Positions 1 through 6,204 are shown, numbered from the stretch's first letter. The stretch: DNA of 33,545 bases from an uncultured Collinsella sp. (GCA_902494195.1 CABUSH010000024.1:1-33545); one strand, 5' to 3'. Translations and numbers: made by a program. Notes: generated by a model not told the origin, from the sequence alone.

Positions 1-24
1 GCGAAGTATGTTGATGATGGGCAT
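1..24 (-). CDS. 5' end of an unidentified gene (truncated by window edge)
   Basis: Only eight codons are inside the window (MPIINILR). The start is supported by a good Shine-Dalgarno sequence, AGGAG, a few bases upstream of the ATG, directly after the stop codon of the 61-residue membrane protein gene. It is the next gene of the same minus-strand run. Nothing can be said about function. Confidence 0.55.
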
Positions 25-263
25 CTAGCACTCCTGTGAAACTAGAAGGAATTCGAGGTCAGGTTGTTCAGAACCACGAGAAATGTGACCATACATGCGA
101 GGACGCCACCAAGGAGAACGAGGATCCATGCGCTATGTATGAACTCGTCAAGCTCGTAAGGGCTCAGGCTATTGAACCAGCCGCCGTATCTCGTCCAGAT
201 ATCGCGAAGTTTCTCGATAATGTGCATCTGTCACTCATGTGAAGCTAGAAGGTGTTCGGGCTC
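22..263 (-). repeat. Duplicated translation-initiation leader (22-60 and 225-263)
   Basis: Two 39-bp segments match at 31 of 39 positions by hand alignment. Each covers the end of the preceding coding or spacer sequence, the ribosome binding region and the ATG of the following small gene. The core, read on the plus strand, is CACTC.TGTGAA.CTAGAAGG. This suggests that the two small downstream genes arose by duplication of a gene-plus-leader unit, or that the leader has a conserved regulatory role. Confidence 0.6.
42..227 (-). CDS. Small single-pass membrane protein (61 aa), unknown
   Basis: The 61-residue product has an amphipathic N-terminal part with aromatic and charged residues (about 1-33). 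One strongly hydrophobic segment follows (about 34-54, AWILVLLGGVLACMVTFLVV), then a short polar tail. This is a one-helix membrane protein with no signal-peptidase site that I recognise. It lies about 50 bp after the TadE-like gene and directly abuts the next gene, so it probably belongs to the same transcript. A minor pilus-assembly or envelope component is possible from context only. The ribosome binding site (GAGTG) is modest. An overlapping plus-strand frame of 68 codons exists but looks like a shadow. Confidence 0.5.
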   Translation of the reverse strand: MHIIEKLRDIWTRYGGWFNSLSPYELDEFIHSAWILVLLGGVLACMVTFLVVLNNLTSNSF

Positions 264-277
264 AGAGTGCATCACGA

Positions 278-784
278 TTATTCGCCTCCCGCGCTCATGT
301 TTGTGAGCAACCGGTGGGTCCAAAACCACTGCCAGTAGGCATTGTTCTGGCGTTCAGCCGCCTGGGATTTGGCAGAATCTGCTTCGATGTTGTCGGCTTG
401 CTCTTGAGCCTCATCGGTTTTGACGGAATCGGAATCGGTCAGCACGATCGGGAAATCCGCACCGACCGCAGCGGCGTTGTACTCGGCTAGGGAAACCTCG
501 TGGTCTGCATGGTGACTACCGTTTCGGACGGTGACGTAGTAGCTCTTGCTGAAGCCCGCCGAGTCAATATATTTGCCCTCGATGGTTCCCGTCTGCGTCA
601 GCTCGACGTCAGGCGAATCGCGTCCGCCTCGAAATCCACCGTTGTCCAGATACGTCATGATGAGAAAAGCAAACGCTATTATCAGCATGACAGCAAATAA
701 GATGAATTCGATTGCCGCCTGACCGCCTACCGAGCTCTTGTTGAATCGCAACGAACCCACGCCCCTAGAAAGGGATATCGTCAT
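278..784 (-). CDS. TadE-like / type IV pseudopilin-like protein
   Basis: The N-terminus has a short basic leader followed by GG|QAAIEF and a 20-residue hydrophobic helix (ILFAVMLIIAFAFLIMTY). Glycine at -1 and glutamate at +5 are the prepilin-peptidase hallmark. TadE-type minor pilins of Flp/Tad systems carry the same kind of segment. About 130 polar, probably extracytoplasmic residues follow, with an acidic, Ala/Gln-rich stretch near the C-terminus. The ATG at 784 overlaps the 3' end of ssb by 20 bases. A longer frame open to 886 gives only low-complexity Arg/Pro/Ser sequence antisense in character to nothing known, so I reject it. A GTG at 757 is an alternative start. The product probably works with the Flp-type pilins further right. 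Confidence 0.6.
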   Translation of the reverse strand: MTISLSRGVGSLRFNKSSVGGQAAIEFILFAVMLIIAFAFLIMTYLDNGGFRGGRDSPDVELTQTGTIEGKYIDSAGFSKSYYVTVRNGSHHADHEVSLAEYNAAAVGADFPIVLTDSDSVKTDEAQEQADNIEADSAKSQAAERQNNAYWQWFWTHRLLTNMSAGGE

Positions 785-1184
785 CGAAGTCATCGACGAC
801 GGGAGGCATCGGGGCTTGCGGGGCAGGTGCCTGCGCGGGCTGGGCTGCGGACGGTCGAGTCGCCAAGAACTCGATGTTAGCGACAATCAAATCGAGTTTG
901 GAATGGCGCTGTCCGTCCTTGTCCCATGTCGAGTAACGGAGCTCGCCTGCGATTGCGACTTTCTGACCCTTCGCGAGATAGCGCGACAGGGCCTCGGCAC
1001 GCTTGCCGAAGATGGTGCAGTCGATGAAGTTGCTGCGTTCATCCCACTCGCCGGTCTGCCTGTTTCGAACGGAGGTATTGAACGCCAGGGTGAACGACAG
1101 GAGTTGCGTGCCGCCTGCGGTCGTACGCAACTCGGGAGGTCGCGTCAGGCGGCCGGTCAGGGAAACGCTGTTGATATCGGACAT
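765..1184 (-). CDS. ssb: Single-stranded DNA-binding protein
   Basis: The 139-residue protein has the OB-fold SSB signature: SVSLTGRLTRPPELR at the N-terminus, then FTLAFNT, a FIDCTIFGKRAEALSRYLAKGQ core and GELRYSTWDKDGQ. A Pro/Ala/Gln-rich linker and the acidic tip DDFDDDIPF follow, and this tip recruits replication and repair partners. It binds single-stranded DNA as a tetramer. The start has a clear ribosome binding site (GAGAGGAA). This is probably a second, element-borne SSB rather than the housekeeping copy, because it is not next to rpsF/rpsR and sits in an accessory operon. SSB copies are frequent on plasmids and integrative elements. Confidence 0.93.
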   Translation of the reverse strand: MSDINSVSLTGRLTRPPELRTTAGGTQLLSFTLAFNTSVRNRQTGEWDERSNFIDCTIFGKRAEALSRYLAKGQKVAIAGELRYSTWDKDGQRHSKLDLIVANIEFLATRPSAAQPAQAPAPQAPMPPVVDDFDDDIPF

Positions 1185-1205
1185 GTCGGTTCCTCTCTCG
1201 AAACG

Positions 1206-1562
1206 CTAATCGATAAGGTCTGCGATGAAGTTCGCACGCTTTGCGCGGCTCGCGTGCCGCTGCGCCTTGCTGTGGGATGCCTCGATTCGGCGCACCGCGG
1301 TGGAAATCTGGTCGGATATACAGGCACCGCTTGAGATATCGGCATAGCGGACACTTACGACAAGCCTGCGCTTGTGGCCGCTCACCCGCCGTCCGATGAA
1401 AAATGCGGGGTATGCCTGGGTAATCTCCATGCGCACGGTTTCCATGCCGCGTGCCTTGAACGGGGACGGCATAGCGACATCCACGACCTCGCCTACCAGC
1501 GACTGAACCGCCTCGTAGACGAACGTGCCGTCATCTTGCGGCTCGTCCTCGAAGTAGAACAT
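1206..1562 (-). CDS. Unknown protein (118 aa), first gene of the ssb operon
   Basis: I do not recognise the family. From the ATG at 1562 the product begins MFYFEDEPQDDGTFVYEA. It has a mixed alpha/beta middle part and an Arg/Lys-rich C-terminal third that may bind nucleic acid. The start is chosen because AGGA lies six bases upstream. The frame stays open to an ATG at 1640, but that stretch runs through a 9-bp hairpin and has no ribosome binding site. It precedes ssb by 21 bp and is probably co-transcribed. Confidence 0.6.
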   Translation of the reverse strand: MFYFEDEPQDDGTFVYEAVQSLVGEVVDVAMPSPFKARGMETVRMEITQAYPAFFIGRRVSGHKRRLVVSVRYADISSGACISDQISTAVRRIEASHSKAQRHASRAKRANFIADLID

Positions 1563-1598
1563 TCGGCTTCCTATAGGTTTTTCGCTTCGCAAAAGGGC

Positions 1599-1622
1599 GG
1601 AGGCGGACTTGAATCCGCCTCC
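1599..1622. promoter_or_regulatory. Perfect 9-bp hairpin in the 5' leader of the ssb operon
   Basis: The arms GGAGGCGGA and TCCGCCTCC are separated by six bases. On the minus strand the hairpin is followed by GCCCTTTT, so it could act as a weak intrinsic terminator or attenuator. One arm contains GGAGG, so folding could also hide a ribosome binding site. It lies 37 bp upstream of the first gene's ribosome binding and start region. Confidence 0.5.
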
Positions 1623-1679
1623 TGCAAACAGAGTGTTCAAATCGTCATCCTATCTGTCCGGCAGGTCGTTTGGGGTGCG

Positions 1680-1978
1680 GCCTGACAGCTGGGATAGTAG
1701 CATAGTTAACGGTGTGCCGTTATATGTTTCCTATGTTATCGGTAGACGGTATGCAATTGCGGACATCTGGGGGCGTTTTCGGACATTTTTGGGCTGTTTT
1801 AGGACATTGTCCGGGAATGTCCGTAAATGTTCGAAGTGGGTGCAATGGGTGCGGATGGGGATGAGAAGGAGGACGAGGATAATAAAAAATAATAAGGAGA
1901 AGAAAAAGAAGGATATAGTCGAAGAAAGGTTCACGGAATCGCGCAGGTGAAAATGATAATAACAAGGAGCCATACTTC
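1680..1978. other. Intergenic region with helically phased GGACAT repeats
   Basis: There is no convincing gene here. Short frames on both strands are low-complexity A/G-rich or its complement. On the plus strand GGACAT occurs at 1761, 1781 and 1802, that is 20 and 21 bp apart (two helical turns). It is followed by the inverted form AATGTCC near 1816 and a degenerate AATGTTC near 1826. Spaced direct repeats with an inverted partner are typical of a regulator binding array or replication-type iterons. The region also contains the presumed promoter of the minus-strand ssb operon. Confidence 0.55.
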
Positions 1979-2002
1979 GGAAGTGCCCTTAATGGCACTT
2001 CC
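1979..2002 (-). terminator. Hairpin overlapping the reverse transcriptase stop codon
   Basis: GGAAGTGCC and GGCACTTCC form a perfect 9-bp stem with a 6-base loop. The TAA stop codon of the reverse transcriptase lies in the loop. There is no long T tract after it, so it may stabilise the 3' end or terminate weakly. It marks the downstream end of the retroelement cassette. Confidence 0.5.
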
Positions 2003-3365
2003 GGGCGCTATGCGAGATGCGGGAAACGTGACGTTCGTTACCGACGGCCTTCGCTTTTAGGGACGTTTTATGCCTTGCGGTGGAGACGGACAAGACGGCG
2101 ATGAAGCTCGCGATAGATGACGCAACAACCTCCGGCGGCAGCTTCCCCGAACCCACGGATGTACAAAGCGACTTGAGGTGCCTGCGGTAGCGGATTAGGG
2201 TGACCCGCGCGAGACGGCGGTATGGGCTGCCATCTGGGCATGAAAATCGAATCTTGAGAAACGTCAACTCCCTATTCAGGCGGGAGGAGAAGCAGGCCTT
2301 GGCGTTCGGCTGAAGCCCAATAGATTCAAGGCTCGCTAGGAAGAGACGGCGAATAGACGGCAGGTCTTCTCTTGAGCAGAAAATATAGCCATCATCCATA
2401 TAGCGGCCAGCCCCGCCCTCCCCGAGAAGCTCATGGAAGGCATGGTCCAACCTATTCAGATAGGCAATCGCCGCAAGCTGGTTCACCTGGTTGCCCAATG
2501 TCAGGAAATCCGATTCGCGGCTATAGAGAGCGGCGATATCGAGGAGGCGTGACATGGAGTCCGATTCAGTCCGTCCGCGAAAGGGCTTCAGGATAATTTC
2601 AGAAAGGACGGCATGCGCCCGGGCCGAGGGGATACTTCCGAAATAATTCTTGACGTCGTATTGGAAAACCCGAGCGTCCGAGCCAAATCTCGCCCGTGCA
2701 GCAAGCATGTCCCGCTCGAAGCGTCTGCGTGCGAAGGAGGTACCCTTGCCCTTTAGGCTCGCTGAGTTTGAGTAGACAAGGCTTCGCGACAACATAGGGA
2801 CGATAAAGCCATCGCATAGGCAACGCTGGATGACGCGGTCTTTGTAGCGCGGTCCCACGATGTGCCTAATCTTGCCACGCTCGCAAAGGGTGAAGCGGAC
2901 TGGGGGTTGGCGGCGATACTTACCCGATAGCAGGCTCTCGCGCAGGCGGATACAGTTGACGGCGCGGAACCTATCGAACTTCATCGCAGCCGATTTCCAT
3001 AAGGTACCCTTCGCGCATACACGAGCCGCCCTATATAGGTTTTTGAAAGAGAAAACGTCTTCAGGCGTCTTCGGTACCGCCTCGAGCGATCGGCGGCTCA
3101 GATCTCGACGGCGCTTCTCTCGGCGTTCACGCCGCCTTGCCCGTTGGGAGCGGTTCAAGGAGCTCCCTCCTTCCGTAAATTGACAATAAGCCCTGGCTGC
3201 ACCCTGATTCAAGGTGCCGACTCCGATGTGCCTGAAAACCGCCAGAGCGATCCAGATGCCGTCTCTTTCGAGAAGCAAGTCCGCCCATCTTGCATCACCG
3301 AGGCCTGTATTCGCAGCGCCGAATGGGGCGCCGACCGGTGGGTATCCCCTTTTCTCCTTTACCAT
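1989..3365 (-). CDS. DGR-type reverse transcriptase
   Basis: The 458-residue protein carries ordered reverse transcriptase motifs: the fingers region RFTLCERGKIRHIVGPRYKDRV, QYDVKNYFGSI (first catalytic aspartate), LGNQVNQLAA, and RYMDDGYIFCS (YMDD catalytic box). A thumb-like RYRRHLKSL region follows. The LGNQVNQ sequence occupies the place of the [I/V/L]GxxxSQ motif that marks DGR enzymes, where other reverse transcriptases have QGxxxSP. The enzyme would copy the TR RNA with errors at adenines and install the product in the VR. About 100 residues precede the conserved fingers, including a very basic stretch (RARRRERREKRRR), longer than in the phage BPP-1 enzyme. The gene starts 44 bp after the TR, the classical arrangement. 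Confidence 0.95.
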   Translation of the reverse strand: MVKEKRGYPPVGAPFGAANTGLGDARWADLLLERDGIWIALAVFRHIGVGTLNQGAARAYCQFTEGGSSLNRSQRARRRERREKRRRDLSRRSLEAVPKTPEDVFSFKNLYRAARVCAKGTLWKSAAMKFDRFRAVNCIRLRESLLSGKYRRQPPVRFTLCERGKIRHIVGPRYKDRVIQRCLCDGFIVPMLSRSLVYSNSASLKGKGTSFARRRFERDMLAARARFGSDARVFQYDVKNYFGSIPSARAHAVLSEIILKPFRGRTESDSMSRLLDIAALYSRESDFLTLGNQVNQLAAIAYLNRLDHAFHELLGEGGAGRYMDDGYIFCSREDLPSIRRLFLASLESIGLQPNAKACFSSRLNRELTFLKIRFSCPDGSPYRRLARVTLIRYRRHLKSLCTSVGSGKLPPEVVASSIASFIAVLSVSTARHKTSLKAKAVGNERHVSRISHSARKCH

Positions 3366-3393
3366 TCCGCTTTCGCGAGGTGCGCTACTCAGA

Positions 3394-3558
3394 CCAGATG
3401 GAGAAAATCGGGGAAGACGTAGTTGGTGTTCGTCGCGTTATTGTTGTTCCAGTCGCCGCTGTTATTGACATAGCGGAAGTTCGTGGAGTTGCTCGGATTC
3501 ACGGAACGAGTCCAGTGATTGTTGCTCGACGAAGCTAAAACGGATGCCCACCATCTGG
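3394..3558 (-). repeat. 8-bp inverted repeats bracketing the template repeat
   Basis: CCAGATGG (3394-3401) and CCATCTGG (3551-3558) are perfect inverted copies on either side of the TR. In the minus-strand transcript they could pair and enclose the TR in a closed domain. A direct copy, CAGATGGAGAA, also occurs at 3395 and 3578. Flanking RNA is needed for cDNA synthesis in the BPP-1 DGR, so a structural role is plausible but unproven here. Confidence 0.5.
3409..3536 (-). repeat. DGR template repeat (TR)
   Basis: This 128-bp non-coding segment aligns gap-free with 4165-4292 at the 3' end of the pilin gene. By hand count the TR has 38 plus-strand T positions (A on the coding strand). Eleven differ in the VR, and none of the other 90 positions differs. 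Read in the VR frame, the TR carries AAC/AAT codons at eight of the nine varied sites (ACC at the ninth). Such AAY codons are the usual DGR design because substitution reaches many residues while avoiding stops. It lies between the avd-like gene and the reverse transcriptase gene. Confidence 0.97.
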
Positions 3559-3592
3559 GATTCACGAAAATGAACCTCAGATGGAGAACAGC

Positions 3593-4090
3593 CTACTCGG
3601 GAGAAACCGGACTTGCATCCGATTTGGAATCAAATGATTTCAGACGCATACGCTCTGCCTTTATGGCTCCCTTTGTCACCTTCATGGCGGTAGAAACGGT
3701 GCCTGCAAGCGATTCGAGCCGACTAATCTTCACGAAGGGCTTGGAAACTCCCATCTCGGCTCCCCCAGCGTCTTGCTCGGTATAGATAACTTGGGGCATA
3801 TCGTCCAGCCAGGCATCGATGAACATACCGATGAGACAAAGCCGCCCGTAGGCATCATTCAGAAGGACAAGCCTCTGTGCGCTTTCCTCAACCGTCATAA
3901 CGTAGATTCCATCAGCCTCGGCCGCTGCCTGCATCAGGTCGTAACCAGCGCGGCAGATGTACTGCGTCTCGGTGAAGGCGCGGGATTTCGGGAGTTTCTT
4001 GGCTATCGATATGAGTTCACGCCAGACAATCCGCGCCTGTCGGAGATATTCAGTCGAGACCGATTCGGTTTGTCTACTTTTGGGAACCAT
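3593..4090 (-). CDS. Avd-like DGR accessory protein
   Basis: The 165-residue, mostly helical protein sits exactly where avd (accessory variability determinant) is found, between the target gene and the TR. Predicted helices include VSTEYLRQARIVWRELISIA, an alternating stretch around RAGYDLMQAAAEADG, and SAQRLVLLNDAYGRLCLIGM, consistent with a four-helix bundle. Known Avd proteins are basic pentamers of about 125 residues that bind the reverse transcriptase and the TR RNA. This one is longer and has a C-terminal extension rich in Lys and Ser (ISRLESLAGTVSTAMKVTKG and beyond). The start has a strong GGAGG four bases upstream. The assignment rests mainly on position and helical character, since sequence conservation in the family is low. 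Confidence 0.7.
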   Translation of the reverse strand: MVPKSRQTESVSTEYLRQARIVWRELISIAKKLPKSRAFTETQYICRAGYDLMQAAAEADGIYVMTVEESAQRLVLLNDAYGRLCLIGMFIDAWLDDMPQVIYTEQDAGGAEMGVSKPFVKISRLESLAGTVSTAMKVTKGAIKAERMRLKSFDSKSDASPVSPE

Positions 4091-4110
4091 GGAGCCTCCA
4101 ACTGGGAAGG

Positions 4111-4138
4111 AACCCCTCCGGCGAATGCCGGAGGGGTT
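4111..4138 (-). terminator. 12-bp hairpin with GAAT loop just downstream of the VR gene
   Basis: AACCCCTCCGGC and GCCGGAGGGGTT form a perfect 12-bp stem with a four-base loop (GAAT on the plus strand). It begins 12 bp after the pilin stop codon. It could be an intrinsic terminator, though only a short T-rich run follows on the minus strand. It also matches the position and shape of the hairpin/cruciform found downstream of the VR in the BPP-1 DGR, where it promotes retrohoming. Confidence 0.75.
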
Positions 4139-4150
4139 CAGGGGCGTAGA

Positions 4151-5092
4151 TTAGAAGGAGAAAGCGGGGAAGACGTAGTTGGCGTACGTCGCGTTACAGT
4201 AGTTCCAGTCGCCGCTGTAACCGACATAGCGGAAGTTCGTGGAGTTGCTCGGATACACGGAACGAGTCCAGTGACTGTAGCTCGACGAAGCTCCGGAGTA
4301 GTTCGACGTTGTCACGCCATTGGACTTGTAGTACTCGTACTGGGTGCCGTCGGACTGCATATCGCCCCAGACCTCGGTCGCCGAGAGCAGGAAGACCTTG
4401 TCGGTCGTGGCGGTGGGAGTACCGGCCTTGCCGCCACCCTGGTTATCGGTCATCTTCGTGACGGCCTTCACCTTGGACTGAAGTTCGCTAGGCAGGAGCG
4501 ACCAGAGGTCACCGGTGTTGAGACGGCCTCGGAGTTCCGACTTCTCCCAACCGCCGGCGTTGGTATTCGTAGCGTTCATTTTCTGGTAACCCAGTGCAGA
4601 ATTAGTCGCCTCGAACGTCAGGCCCGCCTTGCCGGAACCATCGGCGAGATCGTCATGGTTGATACCGACGATGCGGTATTCGAGCGTCTTGCCATTGGTC
4701 AGTTTGGCGGAGAACTTGGTACCGGCCTCCATGGCGGCCATGGCCTTGGCGTAGACAGCGGAGGACGTGCCGTTCTTGGCGATATCGGTGGCTGCGGCCT
4801 TCTGCTCCTCGAGCGTCCAGTCCTTCGCGTCCTTGTTCACGACGGTCTTCATCGCCTCTTGGTAGGCCTTCTCCTCGGCGCTCATGAAATTGCCGCCATC
4901 GGTGCCGGAATCGACCGTGTTCGTAACCTGGTTGAACTGGTTGCGGATGGCGCCGGCTACACCCGGGCCTGCAAACACGATTACCAGGCCGATGAGGGCG
5001 ATGATCAGGACGTACTCGATGATCGATTGGCCTCGGAGACGGGCACTCCTAGGAGATACCCCTTCCCGAGGCGAAATTGCCGCTGCATGCAT
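4151..5092 (-). CDS. DGR target: Flp-type prepilin with DUF6273-like variable domain (pilin 1)
   Basis: From the ATG at 5092 the 313-residue product has a 21-residue leader ending in RLRG. This is followed by QSIIEYVLIIALIGLVIVFA. Glycine -1, glutamate +5 and tyrosine +6 are the Flp (type IVb) prepilin signature. A linker (about 50-100) leads to a DUF6273-like domain (YRIVGINHDDLADGSGKAGL, FLLSATEVWG, EGTQ-like DGTQYEYY, HWTRS) that ends at the variable repeat. Normal Flp pilins are 50-80 residues, so the extra domain is exceptional and probably displayed on the fibre. The start is chosen by AAGGGAG six bases upstream. The frame open to 5179 crosses the operator and is not used. The likely role is a pilus-borne ligand-binding subunit; the ligand is unknown. 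Confidence 0.92.
   Translation of the reverse strand: MHAAAISPREGVSPRSARLRGQSIIEYVLIIALIGLVIVFAGPGVAGAIRNQFNQVTNTVDSGTDGGNFMSAEEKAYQEAMKTVVNKDAKDWTLEEQKAAATDIAKNGTSSAVYAKAMAAMEAGTKFSAKLTNGKTLEYRIVGINHDDLADGSGKAGLTFEATNSALGYQKMNATNTNAGGWEKSELRGRLNTGDLWSLLPSELQSKVKAVTKMTDNQGGGKAGTPTATTDKVFLLSATEVWGDMQSDGTQYEYYKSNGVTTSNYSGASSSYSHWTRSVYPSNSTNFRYVGYSGDWNYCNATYANYVFPAFSF
4165..4292 (-). repeat. DGR variable repeat (VR)
   Basis: This is the 3' 128 bp of pilin 1. Relative to the TR it carries 11 substitutions in nine codons. Eight TR asparagines are replaced: Tyr at residues 272, 280, 292, 298 and 303, Ser at 273, Gly at 291 and Cys at 299. In addition, Thr at 304 becomes Ala. The intervening codons (for example HWTRSV and SNSTNFRYV) are untouched. 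The invariant stretch at the 3' edge, read as CGTCTTCCCCG on the coding strand, is the likely initiation-of-mutagenic-homing region. The pattern shows that mutagenic retrohoming has happened here at least once. Confidence 0.97.
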
Positions 5093-5164
5093 ATGCGGCT
5101 CCCTTCGCTCAGGGTTGGTAGATACGAGCCAAGGGTAGGAGCCGCGTTGGGTTTTGTGGCGGTC

Positions 5165-5179
5165 TTGCCGCTGCGGCAA
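5165..5179. promoter_or_regulatory. Palindromic operator candidate, copy 1 (pilin 1)
   Basis: TTGCCGCTGCGGCAA is a perfect 7-bp inverted repeat around one central base. It lies 73 bp upstream of the pilin 1 start codon. The same or nearly the same palindrome recurs upstream of five other genes in this island, so it is a good candidate for the binding site of a shared regulator. Confidence 0.75.
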
Positions 5180-5182
5180 TTT

Positions 5183-5191
5183 GGGGGGGGG
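5183..5191. repeat. G9 homopolymer in the pilin 1 promoter region
   Basis: Nine consecutive G on the plus strand lie between the palindromic operator and the TGACT...AGTCA inverted repeat. A slippage-prone tract here would change the spacing between the two candidate protein-binding sites. Confidence 0.55.
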
Positions 5192-5195
5192 ATGA

Positions 5196-5210
5196 TGACT
5201 AAAGAAGTCA
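5196..5210. promoter_or_regulatory. TGACT-AAAGA-AGTCA inverted repeat upstream of pilin 1
   Basis: This is a perfect 5-bp inverted repeat with a 5-bp spacer. A related sequence, TGACTAAAGAAATCAGTCA, is found at the same relative place upstream of pilin 2 (7479-7497), and another at 5304-5322. It is a candidate second operator or promoter element. Confidence 0.45.
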
Positions 5211-5239
5211 GGCAGGGATATTGGAATCTCTCTAGTTGA

Positions 5240-5479
5240 TTGGGGTCATGATATTGAACGGCTGCGAGGGCTGGGTGGTTTTGAGCGTTTTGATTGAGGT
5301 AGATGACTATAGGAATCAGTCAATGAGGGGAAATCTTGGGAATCATTCGGGTCGAATGGGACGTGCGGCCTTGTAGGCATGTATCCCCTACCCCATGGAA
5401 ACTCAACCTATGGAGGTCGAGCGTCGCCGCGATACTGGAAGCCATGGGCTCATCAGGTAGTGTGGCGTGGAGGAATTGG
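5240..5479. other. Intergenic region between pilin 1 and the DUF192 gene
   Basis: No gene is supported. The segment is G/T-rich on the plus strand and contains TGACT-N9-AGTCA at 5304-5322, followed by AATGA as at pilin 2. It probably contains upstream promoter sequence for pilin 1 and the 3' region of the DUF192 gene. Confidence 0.4.
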
Positions 5480-5983
5480 CTAGCAGACATGACCATGTAG
5501 GAGCGAGGCGGCTCCGCCCAAGTGGGTTTGGCTATCGGCGCATCTGGTCACTTGGATACGGTCTCGGACGACGTCGCGGTAGTCGGGAGGGGTCACAGCT
5601 GCTTTCGGGCGGTCGGAAGATGTGGTTTCGATCTCAATTGAATCGACGTTCATGGGGACGGTACCGGCAGCCACTTCGAGGCATCCCTGAGCGTGCTTCG
5701 GGCCGAACGACAATTGCCAAGGCTTGACGGCCCTCGATACCGCCAAGACGGGTGCGTGACCATCTGGCTCTGCCGCTCCGTACCAAATGACGTCGAGGGG
5801 AATCTTCATAAAGAACATGTGGATTGAAGAGCATTTGCGGAACAATGCGGCATCGCCGATTGGCATCTCAGGGCGTCCCATCAATCCCATGAAGCGCTTC
5901 CAGAAGGTGTCCATCACCTCGAGTTTATAAGAGCCGATGTTGTTTCCGGTTGCGTTAAACAGACGTGCCTCGCTATCTGCCAT
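5480..5983 (-). CDS. DUF192 family protein
   Basis: The 167-residue protein matches the DUF192 pattern: FWKRFMGLMGRPEMP, an IHMFFMKIPLDVIWYG core, a VKPWQLSFGPKHAQGCLEV segment and an alanine/glycine turn. Family members are usually 110-150 residues, often secreted or lipoprotein-like, and of unknown biochemical role. This one has no signal peptide, so it should be cytoplasmic. The last 45 residues (TTSSDRPKAAVTPPDYRD onward) are an unconserved tail. The start is supported by AAAGG upstream. It has its own perfect copy of the island palindrome 71 bp upstream, tying it to pilin regulation. DUF192 genes also occur beside pilus loci in other prokaryotes, but I cannot assign a function. Confidence 0.8.
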   Translation of the reverse strand: MADSEARLFNATGNNIGSYKLEVMDTFWKRFMGLMGRPEMPIGDAALFRKCSSIHMFFMKIPLDVIWYGAAEPDGHAPVLAVSRAVKPWQLSFGPKHAQGCLEVAAGTVPMNVDSIEIETTSSDRPKAAVTPPDYRDVVRDRIQVTRCADSQTHLGGAASLLHGHVC

Positions 5984-6053
5984 GAAGGTATCCTTTCAAA
6001 CCGAAGTCTTTGATGGTTTGAAGATAGAGGTCATGGGGTCTAGCGAGGCTGAT

Positions 6054-6068
6054 TTGCCGCTGCGGCAA
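6054..6068. promoter_or_regulatory. Palindromic operator candidate, copy 2 (DUF192 gene)
   Basis: TTGCCGCTGCGGCAA is identical to the copy at pilin 1. It lies 71 bp upstream of the DUF192 start codon, almost the same distance as at pilin 1 (73 bp). Confidence 0.75.
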
Positions 6069-6176
6069 TTGATAGGGTGTGGTAGGCGCTCTGAGAGCTG
6101 TTTTATGACCCCATTGTTCTTCAGACCGCATTACCTGTGACACGAAAATCAAACCGTTCGTGCGGTTGTCAAAAGA

Positions 6177-6204
6177 AAACCCCGCGCGGAATCGCGCGGG
6201 GTTT
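6177..6204 (-). terminator. 12-bp hairpin with GAAT loop downstream of pilin 2
   Basis: AAACCCCGCGCG and CGCGCGGGGTTT form a perfect 12-bp stem closed by GAAT, flanked by T-rich sequence on the minus strand (TTTTCTTTT). It is a good intrinsic terminator for pilin 2. Stem length and loop sequence are the same as in the hairpin after pilin 1, although the stem sequence differs. Confidence 0.8.

Noticed and set aside
1720..1998. Minus-strand frames of 80-92 codons between the ssb operon and the reverse transcriptase
   Set aside because: The products are Phe/Leu/Pro/His low-complexity, come from an A/G-rich tract and have no ribosome binding site. They overlap the repeat array and the terminator.
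3409..4292. CRISPR or simple tandem repeat explanation for the 128-bp repeat pair
   Set aside because: There are only two copies, one inside a gene and one non-coding, with differences restricted to adenines. This is the DGR pattern.
3773..5239. Plus-strand open frame of 488 codons
   Set aside because: It is antisense to the avd-like gene and pilin 1. The product is low-complexity Gly/Val/Arg-rich and has no motif.
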